A stretch of 12,004 bases of DNA from UBA4735 sp035935465 (GTDB lineage Bacteria > Chloroflexota > Limnocylindria > P2-11E), in the NCBI GenBank assembly GCA_035935465.1, contig DASYXA010000016.1, positions 1-12,004 on the forward strand, written 5' to 3'. The notes under the pieces are model-generated. The model saw only the letters and a program-made list of their open reading frames with translations, did not search any database and had not been told where the DNA came from. The position numbers and the translations under genes are program-made. This document shows positions 1-7,863 of this stretch, piece after piece; position 1 is the first letter of the stretch; every line of letters starts with the position of its first letter.

Positions 1-31
1 CGCCGGCCGCGAGCCGCGCCGATCCGCGCGG

Positions 32-104
32 TGGAGCCGAGGAGACTCGAACTCCTGACGTCCTCCTTGCAAAGGAGGTGCTCTACCAGCTGAGCTACGG
101 CCCC
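32..104 (-). tRNA. tRNA-Ala (anticodon TGC)
   Basis: Reverse-complement reading gives a full cloverleaf: acceptor GGGGCCG pairing with CGGCTCC (one G.U), D arm with GCTCAGCTGGTAGAGC, anticodon loop TTTGCAA with anticodon TGC, T arm GTTCGAGTC, discriminator A at 32. The bases after the discriminator are CCG, so the terminal CCA is not encoded. It is the second tRNA of the 16S-Ile-Ala order typical of bacterial rRNA spacers, so the 23S gene is expected beyond the left edge. The 5' acceptor strand is also part of a perfect 14-bp hairpin with upstream spacer sequence (98-128). Confidence 0.97.
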
Positions 105-128
105 AAAACGCTCCGCGTTTTGGGGCCG
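98..128. repeat. Perfect 14-bp inverted repeat overlapping the tRNA-Ala acceptor
   Basis: Positions 98-111 and 115-128 are exact reverse complements (left arm CGGCCCCAAAACGC) around a 3-base loop. The first seven bases of mature tRNA-Ala (98-104) are inside one arm, so in the precursor RNA the acceptor 5' strand can pair either with its normal 3' partner or with the upstream arm. This could be a processing or folding signal, or a palindromic element whose arm happens to match the acceptor stem. Confidence 0.85.
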
Positions 129-136
129 CCGGTGCT

Positions 137-197
137 TGCTCACGAGCGAAGCGAGTGAGCAGTGCAGCGGACTGGGCCCCATGCGGCGAAGCCGCAT
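137..197. repeat. Two small hairpins in the tRNA-Ile/tRNA-Ala spacer
   Basis: Positions 137-143 and 155-161 pair perfectly (TGCTCAC/GTGAGCA, 11-base loop). Positions 181-187 and 191-197 pair perfectly (ATGCGGC/GCCGCAT, loop GAA). They lie between the two spacer tRNAs and are probably structured parts of the transcribed spacer. No other function is visible. Confidence 0.6.
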
Positions 198-226
198 TCA
201 GGCTACAGCGACGGTCCAGAGCGCAG

Positions 227-300
227 TGGGCGTTTCTGGACTCGAACCAGAGGCCTCTGCCTTATCAGGGCAGTGCTCTAACCAGCTGAGCTAAACGCCC
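227..300 (-). tRNA. tRNA-Ile (anticodon GAT)
   Basis: On the minus strand the acceptor GGGCGTT pairs with AACGCCC, followed by discriminator A at 227. The D arm reads GCTCAGCTGGTTAGAGC, the anticodon loop is CTGATAA (anticodon GAT) within a CTGCC/GGCAG stem, and the T arm contains GGTTCGAGTCC. It lies between 16S and tRNA-Ala, the classical rRNA spacer order. CCA is not encoded. Confidence 0.97.
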
Positions 301-320
301 TGCGTCGGGAAAGCCTGGGC

Positions 321-350
321 GATCGTTAACCGGTGAAAAGTGGCAGGAAC
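321..350 (-). repeat. 3' arm of the pre-16S processing stem
   Basis: These 30 bases are the inverted copy of 2389-2418 on the other side of the 16S gene, with 27 of 30 positions complementary and the last 17 (334-350) uninterrupted. In the primary transcript the two arms would form the long double-stranded stem that RNase III cuts to release pre-16S rRNA. The assignment rests on complementarity and on position just outside both ends of the 16S gene. Confidence 0.85.
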
Positions 351-2306
<1,956 letters not shown>

Positions 2307-2388
2307 AAGAAGAGACCGTCCTTTCGGAACGGTCATCATCGCTTCGAGTTCGAATGGCTTATTGATCGACGAGTCCGCGCTTGTGTTC

Positions 2389-2418
2389 GTTCCTGCCACT
2401 TTTCAACTGTTAAAGATC
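2389..2418 (-). repeat. 5' arm of the pre-16S processing stem
   Basis: This is the partner of 321-350: 27 of 30 bases are complementary, with a 17-base uninterrupted block. It lies about 80 bases upstream of the mature 16S 5' end, as expected for the RNase III stem of bacterial rRNA operons. Confidence 0.85.
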
Positions 2419-2419
2419 G
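2408..2419 (-). promoter_or_regulatory. boxA-like antitermination element of the rRNA leader
   Basis: The minus strand reads CGATCTTTAACA, sharing CTTTAACA with the E. coli rRNA boxA TGCTCTTTAACA. boxA recruits the Nus antitermination factors to rRNA transcripts. Its position between promoter and 16S is right, though it overlaps the processing stem. Confidence 0.55.
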
Positions 2420-2469
2420 TGCCCAGACCTCCCAAACGGAACTGTGGCCACGGGCTTGTGCGGACGACC

Positions 2470-2499
2470 ATCATACCGACCAGCGGAGCCGGGCGTCAA
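2470..2499 (-). promoter_or_regulatory. rRNA operon promoter (sigma-70 type)
   Basis: On the minus strand a -35 box TTGACG (2499-2494) is separated by 18 bases from a -10 box TATGAT (2475-2470). Each box matches the housekeeping consensus at 5 of 6 positions. It points toward the 16S gene and predicts a start near 2462. It lies in the gap after recR and is the best promoter in the window. Confidence 0.8.
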
Positions 2500-2576
2500 C
2501 CGCGACGAGGGTCCGCCAGGCCGTTCTTTTCGCGTAGTTCGCGACCTCCCGGCAGGCAACGCCGCGAACGGGCCGG

Positions 2577-3179
2577 CTAGAGCGCCCGGCGGCCCTCGAG
2601 GGCCCGGCTCACGGTCACTTCGTCGGCGTACTCGAGGTCTCCGCCCATGGGCAGTCCGCGCGCGAGGCGGGTCACGCGGACCGGGTTGATCCCGAGGGCC
2701 TGCGCGATGTACATCGCGGTCGCCTCGCCCTCGAGGTTCGGGTTGGTCGCGAGGATGAGCTCCTCGATCCCGCCGGCCCTGATACGGTCGACGAGCGGCG
2801 CGATCTTGAGGTCGTCCGGGCGCACACCGTTCACGGGCGAGATCGCGCCGTGAAGCACGTGGTAGACGCCCTTGTACTGGCCGGTGCGCTCGATCGCGAG
2901 CACGTCGAGCGGCTCCTCGACCACGCAGACCATCTTGTGATCCCGGTCGTCGGCCGCGCACACCGCGCAGGGGTCGGTCTCGGCGATGTTGAAACAGGTC
3001 GCGCAATAGCGCAGGTCGGTCTTCACCGAGCGGACGGCGCTCGCCAGCGAGTCGGCGTCGGCCATCGAGGCGCGAAGGATGTAGTAGGCGAGCCGCTGCG
3101 CGGTCTTCGGGCCGACGCCCGGCAGCTTGGAGAGCTCGTCGATGAGCCGGGCGAGCGGACGCGCGAGCGCCTGGGTCAG
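2577..3179 (-). CDS. recR: Recombination mediator protein RecR
   Basis: RecR works with RecO (and RecF) to load RecA on gapped DNA. From a CTG at 3179 the product is 200 aa, the usual family length. Visible in order: helix-hairpin-helix (LPGVGPKTAQRL, residues 19-30), a Cys4 zinc motif (C59, C62, C71, C74), a Toprim domain beginning around VCVVEEPLDVLAI, and the C-terminal TRLARGLPMGGDLEYADEVT segment typical of RecR. The first ATG (3065) would delete residues 1-38 and the HhH, so it is unlikely. No ATG, GTG or TTG fits between, and CTG begins just 2 bases after the ybaB stop, suggesting translational coupling. It is the last gene of the dnaX-ybaB-recR cluster. Confidence 0.93.
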   Translation of the reverse strand: MTQALARPLARLIDELSKLPGVGPKTAQRLAYYILRASMADADSLASAVRSVKTDLRYCATCFNIAETDPCAVCAADDRDHKMVCVVEEPLDVLAIERTGQYKGVYHVLHGAISPVNGVRPDDLKIAPLVDRIRAGGIEELILATNPNLEGEATAMYIAQALGINPVRVTRLARGLPMGGDLEYADEVTVSRALEGRRAL

Positions 3180-3181
3180 CC

Positions 3182-3490
3182 CTAGAACCCCGGGAGCTTG
3201 AGGCCGCCGGTCACGCCGCCGAGCTTCTGCGCCGCCAGCTCCTTCGACCGCGTGAGCCCGTCGTTCACCGCGGCGAGCACGAGATCCTGCAGCGTCTCGA
3301 CGTCCGTCGGGTCGACGGCGTCCGTGCTGATCCTGACCTCGCGCAGCTCCTGGGTCCCGCTCATGACCACCGTGACCGCGCCGCCGCCGGCGGTGCCCTG
3401 GACGGTGAGCGCGCCGAGCTCGGCCTGGGCCTTCTCCATGTTGGCCTGCATCTCGCGCGCCATGCGCTGCAGGTCGCCGAGGTTCTTCAT
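3182..3490 (-). CDS. ybaB: YbaB/EbfC family nucleoid-associated protein
   Basis: This is a small (102 aa) DNA-binding protein of the YbaB/EbfC family, which forms tweezer-like homodimers and coats DNA. The N-terminal long helix (KNLGDLQRMAREMQANMEKAQ) is typical, followed by beta strands with GGGAVTVVMSGTQELREVRIS and the helix DVETLQDLVLAAVNDGLTRS. The C-terminus has the glycine-rich tail GGVTGGLKLPGF common in this family. The ATG begins one base after the dnaX stop (TGACATG), so it is probably translated by coupling from dnaX. Location between dnaX and recR is a widely conserved gene order and supports the call. Confidence 0.96.
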   Translation of the reverse strand: MKNLGDLQRMAREMQANMEKAQAELGALTVQGTAGGGAVTVVMSGTQELREVRISTDAVDPTDVETLQDLVLAAVNDGLTRSKELAAQKLGGVTGGLKLPGF

Positions 3491-3491
3491 G

Positions 3492-5117
3492 TCACTCGAC
3501 CTCCAGGATGCGATCTGGCCTGCGGAACGTCTCGAGCGCCGCGCGGAGCATCGGGTCCTCGGTCGCGGGCTGCGTGTTGGACGCCGCGGTCGCGGGCTGC
3601 TTCACGCACCGTACCCGCATCGCGGCGCCGACGAGCTCCCCGAGGTCGCGCTCGAGCTCAGGCCGCCGGCCGTCCCACATCTGACGCGCGAACTCGTCGC
3701 TGAACGCGAGGACGATCGTACCGCCCTCGATCGCGACGGGCTCGGCTTTCACGAGCTGCGCGGCCTTGCCGAGGCTCCGCTCCTGCGCGCGCTCGATGAG
3801 CTGCTCCCACGCGGCACGCACGCGCTGGAGCGTGACGCCCGGCGACGCCGCACCGACGGGACCCTGCCCGCTCGGAGCCGGCGCGGGCTGCTGAGCACGA
3901 CGCTCGGCGAGATCGACGACAGCCTGCGATCGCGGCGCCGACGGTGGCGCCTGACGCGCGGCAGGCGCGGGCGCAGTGGCCTTCGCCGGCGCGCCCTGCG
4001 GCGCCGCCTGCTTCGGCGCGGGCGCCGGCGAGGCGCCCTCGGTCGTGAGATCGAGGAGCGCCAGCTCGAGCGGCAGCGGCGTGCCCTCGCCGGTGCGGAG
4101 CTGCTGCTCGGTCTCGATGAGCCGGTGGGCGATCTTCGCGAGCCGGTCGAGCGAGAACCGCGGTGCCTGCGCGCGGAGGACCGCCGCCACGCTCTCGGTC
4201 GCGGTCTCCGGCAGCGTGTCCGATGCGCGGACCAGGACGAGCGCGCGCAGGTGGTCCATCGCCCGGCGCACGAAAAGGCGAAGGTCTCGGCCGTCGTCGA
4301 CGAGCGTGCGTACGAGGCCGACCGCCTTCGCCGCGTCGTTCGCGGCGATCGCGTCGAACAGCGCGGTCGTCTCCTCCCAGTCGCTCGCGCCGAGCAGCTC
4401 GTCCACGTCCTCGACGCGCACCTTGCCCTCGGCGAACGTCGCGACCTGGTCGAGGATGCTCTCCGCGTCGCGGAGCGAGCCCTGCGCGTGGCGGGAGATC
4501 GCCTCGAGCGCCGCGGGCTGGACCTGCCAGCTCTCGCTTTTCGCGATGGCGGTGAGCTGCTGGACCATCTTCTGGTGCGGGATCCGGCGGAGGTCGAACC
4601 GCTGGGTCCGCGACACGATCGTCGCCGGGATCCGCTGGGCTTCGGTCGTCGCGAGGACGAAGATCACGTGCGCCGGCGGCTCCTCGAGGGTCTTCAGCAG
4701 GGCGTTGAACGCGTCGTTCGTCAGCTGGTGGGCCTCGTCGATCACGTACACCTTGTACCGGCCCATCGACGGGGCGAATCGGACCTTCTCGCGAAGATCC
4801 CGCATCTCGTCGACGCCGCGATTGCTCGCCGCGTCGATCTCGATGAGGTCCAGGAACCGGCCGTCGCGGATCGCGACGCAGCTCTCGCAGGCGTCGCACG
4901 GGTCGCCGTCCTTCGCCTTCGGGCAGTTCACGGCCTTCGCGATGATCCGCGCGATCGAGGTCTTCCCGATCCCCCGAGAGCCCGACAGGAGGTAGGCGTG
5001 CGCGACCTGGCCGCTCGCGATCGCGTTCTTGAGGGTGCGCGTGACGTGCTCCTGGCCGATCACTTCGGCGAACGTCTGAGAGCGGTAACGGCGATAGAGG
5101 GCGGCGCGCTCCGGCAC
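3492..5117 (-). CDS. dnaX: DNA polymerase III subunit gamma/tau
   Basis: This is the clamp-loader ATPase subunit of the replicative polymerase. The 541-aa product has the DnaX N-terminus (YRRYRSQTFAEVIGQEHV), Walker A GSRGIGKTS (46-54), the zinc-binding cysteines C65, C74, C77 and C80, Walker B VYVIDEAH (D127, E128), sensor-1 LATTE and the SRTQRF arginine-finger region. Clamp-loader domains II and III follow to about residue 355. An Ala/Pro-rich linker (about 360-425) leads to a tau-like C-terminal domain. The start is GTG at 5117; no Shine-Dalgarno is visible. A TATCCT -10-like box ends 6 bases before it, so leaderless initiation is possible. I saw no poly-A slippage site for a programmed gamma frameshift. 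ffs lies upstream; ybaB follows after one base. Confidence 0.97.
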   Translation of the reverse strand: MPERAALYRRYRSQTFAEVIGQEHVTRTLKNAIASGQVAHAYLLSGSRGIGKTSIARIIAKAVNCPKAKDGDPCDACESCVAIRDGRFLDLIEIDAASNRGVDEMRDLREKVRFAPSMGRYKVYVIDEAHQLTNDAFNALLKTLEEPPAHVIFVLATTEAQRIPATIVSRTQRFDLRRIPHQKMVQQLTAIAKSESWQVQPAALEAISRHAQGSLRDAESILDQVATFAEGKVRVEDVDELLGASDWEETTALFDAIAANDAAKAVGLVRTLVDDGRDLRLFVRRAMDHLRALVLVRASDTLPETATESVAAVLRAQAPRFSLDRLAKIAHRLIETEQQLRTGEGTPLPLELALLDLTTEGASPAPAPKQAAPQGAPAKATAPAPAARQAPPSAPRSQAVVDLAERRAQQPAPAPSGQGPVGAASPGVTLQRVRAAWEQLIERAQERSLGKAAQLVKAEPVAIEGGTIVLAFSDEFARQMWDGRRPELERDLGELVGAAMRVRCVKQPATAASNTQPATEDPMLRAALETFRRPDRILEVE

Positions 5118-5123
5118 GTGGTC

Positions 5124-5129
5124 AGGATA
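5124..5129 (-). promoter_or_regulatory. Candidate -10 box for a leaderless dnaX transcript
   Basis: TATCCT on the minus strand lies 6 bases before the GTG start of dnaX, the spacing that would start transcription at or next to the start codon. No convincing -35 box is seen, and dnaX could instead be read through from ffs. Confidence 0.25.
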
Positions 5130-5193
5130 AAGCGTGGTACGCCGTGCACCCTCCGTCGATCACGCCTTCTCGGTCGCGCTCGCGCATCTTGGC

Positions 5194-5291
5194 TCGGACC
5201 AGGCTTGCCTGCGGCACTCAGCGACGACCGCTTACCGCTGCTTCCTTCCGGACCTGACGGGGTTCGCGGGCCGCTGCTGCACAGGACCCGA
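5194..5291 (-). ncRNA. ffs: Signal recognition particle 4.5S RNA (small bacterial type)
   Basis: The minus strand carries the nearly invariant SRP core GGTCCGGAAGGAAGCAGC plus the flanking CAGCAGCGGCC...GGTAAGCGG segments that fold into the domain IV hairpin, the binding site for Ffh. The terminal stem pairs UCGGGUC (5291-5285) with GGUCCGA (5200-5194), which sets the ends to within a few bases and gives about 98 nt. It has no Alu domain, as in small bacterial SRP RNAs. It sits directly upstream of dnaX, a common neighbour in high-GC Gram-positives and relatives. Confidence 0.95.
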
Positions 5292-5470
5292 TCGTCAACG
5301 CCTCGACGCGCGAACGAGGGGCCGGGACGACGGACCTCGGGAGGGAATTCAGCCCCGCTGAAGCGGATTGCGGGTACAGGGCACCGCTAGCTCCCCGCCT
5401 AGCACAGCGGAACAACGCTAGCACCGCGCGCAGGCGGATGATCGTGGGCGACACGCATGGGGAGACAGCG

Positions 5471-5734
5471 ATGAACGCGCAGGAGATCGATCATCCCGGC
5501 CGCGAGCGAGTCCGGCGGCGGTGGCGGGCCGGAGCCGACGGCGGCGGCGGTGGCGGCTCCGGCGTGCGCGCGCGGCCGGTCGGTGCCTTCGTCATCACGG
5601 ACGGCGACGTGCACTGGGAGCCGGCGATCGACGCGACGCGGCTGGCCCTGCGCGGGATGCTCATCCCGATCGTCGGGATGATCGTCGCGCGCTCGGTCGT
5701 GAAGCCCATCGTCAGGGGGCGGCGGTCCCGCTAG
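5471..5734 (+). CDS. Short GerW/YtfJ-like protein (C-terminal half only)
   Basis: The 87-aa product starts with a basic stretch (RERVRRRWRA), then a glycine run (GADGGGGGGSG), then RARPVGAFVITDGDVHWEPAID and a hydrophobic helix (about 58-75) ending in basic residues. The glycine run, the xRPVGAFVI strand and the closing membrane-like helix resemble the second half of GerW/YtfJ-type sporulation-associated proteins. The N-terminal part with the IPV motif is absent, and I see no matching frame upstream. The ATG at 5471 is preceded at 6 bases by GGGGAG; an in-frame ATG at 5438 lacks such a site. The stop overlaps the end of the convergent DinB gene by 4 bases. It may be a truncated gene or a short variant; function unknown. 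Confidence 0.55.
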   Translation: MNAQEIDHPGRERVRRRWRAGADGGGGGGSGVRARPVGAFVITDGDVHWEPAIDATRLALRGMLIPIVGMIVARSVVKPIVRGRRSR

Positions 5735-6180
5735 CCGCGCAGCGCGGCCTCGATGTCGTCGAGGTGCTCCCTTCGGTGGTTCGCCCGCGACAGGTCGAAC
5801 GGCGCGCCGCCCTGCGCGGCGATCTTCGCGAGCATCGTGTCGCTCAAGGCCCTCACCTTGCGGTCCGCCTCGTCGGCGACCCGGAGCGCGAGCTCCGCGG
5901 CGTCGCGGGGCCGGATGGTGAGGCAGAGCGGCTTGGCGGCCTCGTTCGCGGCGTCGGTGTCCTCGTCCTCATACGTTGTCGGCTCGCCGTCGGGGCCCCA
6001 TCTGTCGATCCAGTAGATCGCGCGGGCGTCCCAGTACGCCGCGTGGGCGAGCACCGCCGCGACCGTCCACCCGCCCGGCATCGGCCGCGCGAGGTCCGCG
6101 TCCGAGAGCCGCGCGACGAGCGCGCGCAAGCGAGCGCGTTCGGCGTCGGTCTCCGGTTCGTGCGATCGGTCGGCGGTCAT
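5731..6180 (-). CDS. DinB-like four-helix metal-binding protein
   Basis: The 149-aa protein looks like the DinB/maleylpyruvate-isomerase-like helical fold: WTVAAVLAHAAYWDARA has the first histidine (H46) and the C-terminal ANHRREHLDDIEAAL has H135 and H139, in the usual one-plus-two arrangement for the metal site. Members include thiol-dependent S-transferases and many proteins of unknown role. The start ATG at 6180 overlaps the upstream HAD stop as ATGA, so the pair is translationally coupled. A longer frame from 6297 is only the shadow of the HAD gene. The actual reaction cannot be named. Confidence 0.8.
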   Translation of the reverse strand: MTADRSHEPETDAERARLRALVARLSDADLARPMPGGWTVAAVLAHAAYWDARAIYWIDRWGPDGEPTTYEDEDTDAANEAAKPLCLTIRPRDAAELALRVADEADRKVRALSDTMLAKIAAQGGAPFDLSRANHRREHLDDIEAALRG

Positions 6181-6842
6181 GGCACGCTCCGTTCTAGCGC
6201 GTCCGCGATCCCGGTGAGATCCGGCGCGACGATATCCGGCTGGGGGCCATGGGGATAGAGCGCGGCACCGGGCCGGGCGACGAACGCGGCCCGACAACCC
6301 GCCGCGAGCGCGCCGGCAATGTCCCAGCCGTGCGCGGCGACGAGCCGCACGTCGCCGATCGCGACACCGGCGCGCTCCGCCACCATCCGATACGGCGCGG
6401 CGGCCGGCTTGAGCGCGCGCACCTCATCGGCCGAATACACGGCCTCGAGCAGGCCGCGCAGCCCGCTGTGCTGGAGCTGCGCCTCGGCGACCTCGAGCGG
6501 GCTGTTCGTGAGCGCGACGAGCCGGTGGCGCGGCCGGAGGCGGGTCATCGCGTCGCGGACCTCCGGATGCGGCGGGAGCCGGCGCATCCCGTTCACGACC
6601 GCATCCGTCTGCGTGGATGAGAGCGTGACCTTTTGGCGCGTCGCGAGCATCGCGAGCGCGCTCCGCTGCGCGGTCGTGAAGTCGACGTAGGAGCCGGTCA
6701 GGCCGCCCGCGAACGCGACCTGGAGCATGAGCGCGAACCACTGTGGGCGCAGCGCCGCGTCCCCGAACGCCGCCGCGAAGGGCGCGTCCAGAGCGCGTAG
6801 ATCGAGGAGCGTCTCGTTGACGTCGAAGGCGATGACGGTCAT
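6177..6842 (-). CDS. HAD superfamily hydrolase, type II haloacid dehalogenase-like
   Basis: The 221-aa protein has the HAD nucleophile motif FDVNETLLDL (D7; N9 instead of the Asp that phosphatases use), motif II LTNS (T112-S114), the lysine of motif III (K145 in ALKPAAAPY) and motif IV VAAHGWDIAGALAAG (D174). This is the layout of type II (S)-2-haloacid dehalogenases, which hydrolyse C-halogen bonds through an aspartyl ester. However, the Ser and Asn preceding WD in the studied Pseudomonas enzyme are replaced by Ala and His here, so the substrate is uncertain. The ATG lies only 4 bases after the end of tRNA-Ser(GGA) and no Shine-Dalgarno is visible. The stop overlaps the DinB-like gene. Confidence 0.88.
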   Translation of the reverse strand: MTVIAFDVNETLLDLRALDAPFAAAFGDAALRPQWFALMLQVAFAGGLTGSYVDFTTAQRSALAMLATRQKVTLSSTQTDAVVNGMRRLPPHPEVRDAMTRLRPRHRLVALTNSPLEVAEAQLQHSGLRGLLEAVYSADEVRALKPAAAPYRMVAERAGVAIGDVRLVAAHGWDIAGALAAGCRAAFVARPGAALYPHGPQPDIVAPDLTGIADALERSVP

Positions 6843-6846
6843 TCGG

Positions 6847-6929
6847 CGGAGAGGGCGAGATTCGAACTCGCGAGTCTTTCGACTACTGACTTTCCAGGTC
6901 AGCGCCCTAGGCCACTAGGCGACCTCTCC
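6847..6929 (-). tRNA. tRNA-Ser (anticodon GGA)
   Basis: The minus strand gives acceptor GGAGAGG/CCTCTCC, discriminator G, anticodon loop CTGGAAA in a CTGAC/GTCAG stem (anticodon GGA), a long class II variable arm with GTCGAAAGAC, and T arm GTTCGAATC. The long variable arm and anticodon identify serine. CCA is not encoded (GCCG follows). It sits 4 bases upstream of the HAD gene start, so the HAD mRNA probably begins as a tRNA-containing precursor. Confidence 0.96.
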
Positions 6930-7080
6930 TGACAAACCCTGAACGCTGCGCTGCCTTCGGCGGGCTTCGCCCTCAGGGGCCCCTACCCCTGCGCGTTCGG
7001 GGGCCCCGCGAGGCTCGGTCGGGCAAAGCCCGCCCTCGCCTAGCCTCCTTTGTTCATGGTCAGCCCAGCTTGCGCTGCGG
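6930..7080. repeat. Palindrome-rich spacer between two tRNA-Ser genes
   Basis: This 151-bp gap has no credible gene. It contains short perfect palindromes: GGGC-TTC-GCCC at 6962-6972, AGGGGCCCCT at 6975-6984, GGGGCCCC at 7000-7007 and CGGGC-AAA-GCCCG at 7020-7032. They could form precursor-processing structures or a weak terminator; no U-tract follows any of them. Confidence 0.4.
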
Positions 7081-7163
7081 CGGAGAGGGGGGGATTCGAA
7101 CCCCCGTGGCTTTCGCCAACCGCTTTTCGAGAGCGGCACCATCAACCACTCGGACACCTCTCC
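7081..7163 (-). tRNA. tRNA-Ser (anticodon CGA)
   Basis: The minus strand gives acceptor GGAGAGG/CCTCTCC, discriminator G, anticodon loop CTCGAAA within a CCGCT/AGCGG stem (anticodon CGA), a long variable arm with TGGCGAAAGCCA and T arm GGTTCGAATCC. It shares its acceptor stem with the neighbouring tRNA-Ser(GGA). It begins 10 bases after the stop of the dienelactone hydrolase gene, so it may be transcribed with it. Confidence 0.96.
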
Positions 7164-7173
7164 GCCACGAAGT

Positions 7174-7863
7174 TTAGCCGGCGAGATGCCGCTTCAGGAA
7201 CGAGATGATCTTCGGCCAGGCGTCCTTCGCGTCGTCGGGCCGATGCACGTCGCTGCGCTGCTCGTTCAGGAACGCGTGGTCGGCGTTCGGGTACACGACC
7301 TTCTCGAAGGGCACGCCGGCTGCCGCTAGATCCGCCTCCAGGGTCGGCAGCGCGTTCATGACCCACTCGTCCTTGCCGGCGAAGATGCCGAGCATGGGGA
7401 TGCCTCTGAGCCTCGCGTAGTCCGGTTTCTTTTGCGGCGGGACACCGTAGCAATCGACGACCGCGCCCACCGCGTCGGACGCCACCGTGCCGGTCATGAT
7501 GGCGAGCATCCCGCCCATGCAGAACCCGATGACGCCGACCTTCGTGGAGGCGGTGCCCGGGTGGGACGCGAGGTACAGGGCGGCACCCCGGGCATCCTTG
7601 GCCGCCTCGGCGATGTCGAGCTCCATCATCAGCTTCTGCGCGGCATCAGGCTCTCCGATCTGCGCGCTCTTCCCGTGGTAGAAGTCCGGCGCTAGCGCGT
7701 TGAACCCCTCGCGGGAGAGCATGTCGGCGACGCGCTTCACCTGGTCGATGAGCCCCCACCACTCCTGGATGACGATCACGCCGGACCCTTTGCCGGACGC
7801 CGGGCTCGCGAGGTAGCCGCTCGCCGTCCCACCGTTGCTCGTGAAGGTGACCATGCTCCCCAT
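7174..7863 (-). CDS. Dienelactone hydrolase family protein
   Basis: This 229-aa alpha/beta hydrolase has the dienelactone hydrolase signature: E34 in VIQEWWG, the nucleophile C115 in GFCMGG (Cys rather than Ser), D165 in AGKDEW and H196 in NADHAF, forming a Cys-Asp-His triad. The classical reaction opens dienelactone to maleylacetate in chlorocatechol degradation, but many family members hydrolyse other esters or lactones. There is no signal peptide, so it is cytoplasmic. The ATG directly follows the stop of the FAH-family gene (TAGATG), so the two are coupled. The neighbours suggest a catabolic role; the real substrate is unknown. Confidence 0.93.
   Translation of the reverse strand: MGSMVTFTSNGGTASGYLASPASGKGSGVIVIQEWWGLIDQVKRVADMLSREGFNALAPDFYHGKSAQIGEPDAAQKLMMELDIAEAAKDARGAALYLASHPGTASTKVGVIGFCMGGMLAIMTGTVASDAVGAVVDCYGVPPQKKPDYARLRGIPMLGIFAGKDEWVMNALPTLEADLAAAGVPFEKVVYPNADHAFLNEQRSDVHRPDDAKDAWPKIISFLKRHLAG

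Larger units (their letters stand above)
2307..2462 (-). other. 16S rRNA leader
   Basis: This is the transcribed region between the predicted start near 2462 and the mature 16S 5' end. It contains the boxA-like element and the 5' arm of the processing stem. A small hairpin (CCGTTC/GAACGG, 2318-2332) lies just upstream of the 16S. No coding gene is credible here. Confidence 0.6.

Noticed and set aside
2537..2569. Possible recR terminator (GTTCGCG/CGCGAAC with a 19-base loop)
   Set aside because: The stem is only 7 bp with a long loop and no U-tract; too weak to call, though some signal should separate recR from the rRNA promoter.
3198..5390. 730-codon open frame on the plus strand opposite dnaX
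   Set aside because: Low-complexity Arg/Leu/Asp-rich translation of the antisense strand of a GC-rich gene; dnaX on the minus strand has complete family motifs.
5521..6258. 245-codon plus-strand frame opposite the DinB-like gene
   Set aside because: Repetitive Arg-rich translation without motifs; the minus-strand frame has the conserved histidines and an ATGA coupling to the HAD gene.
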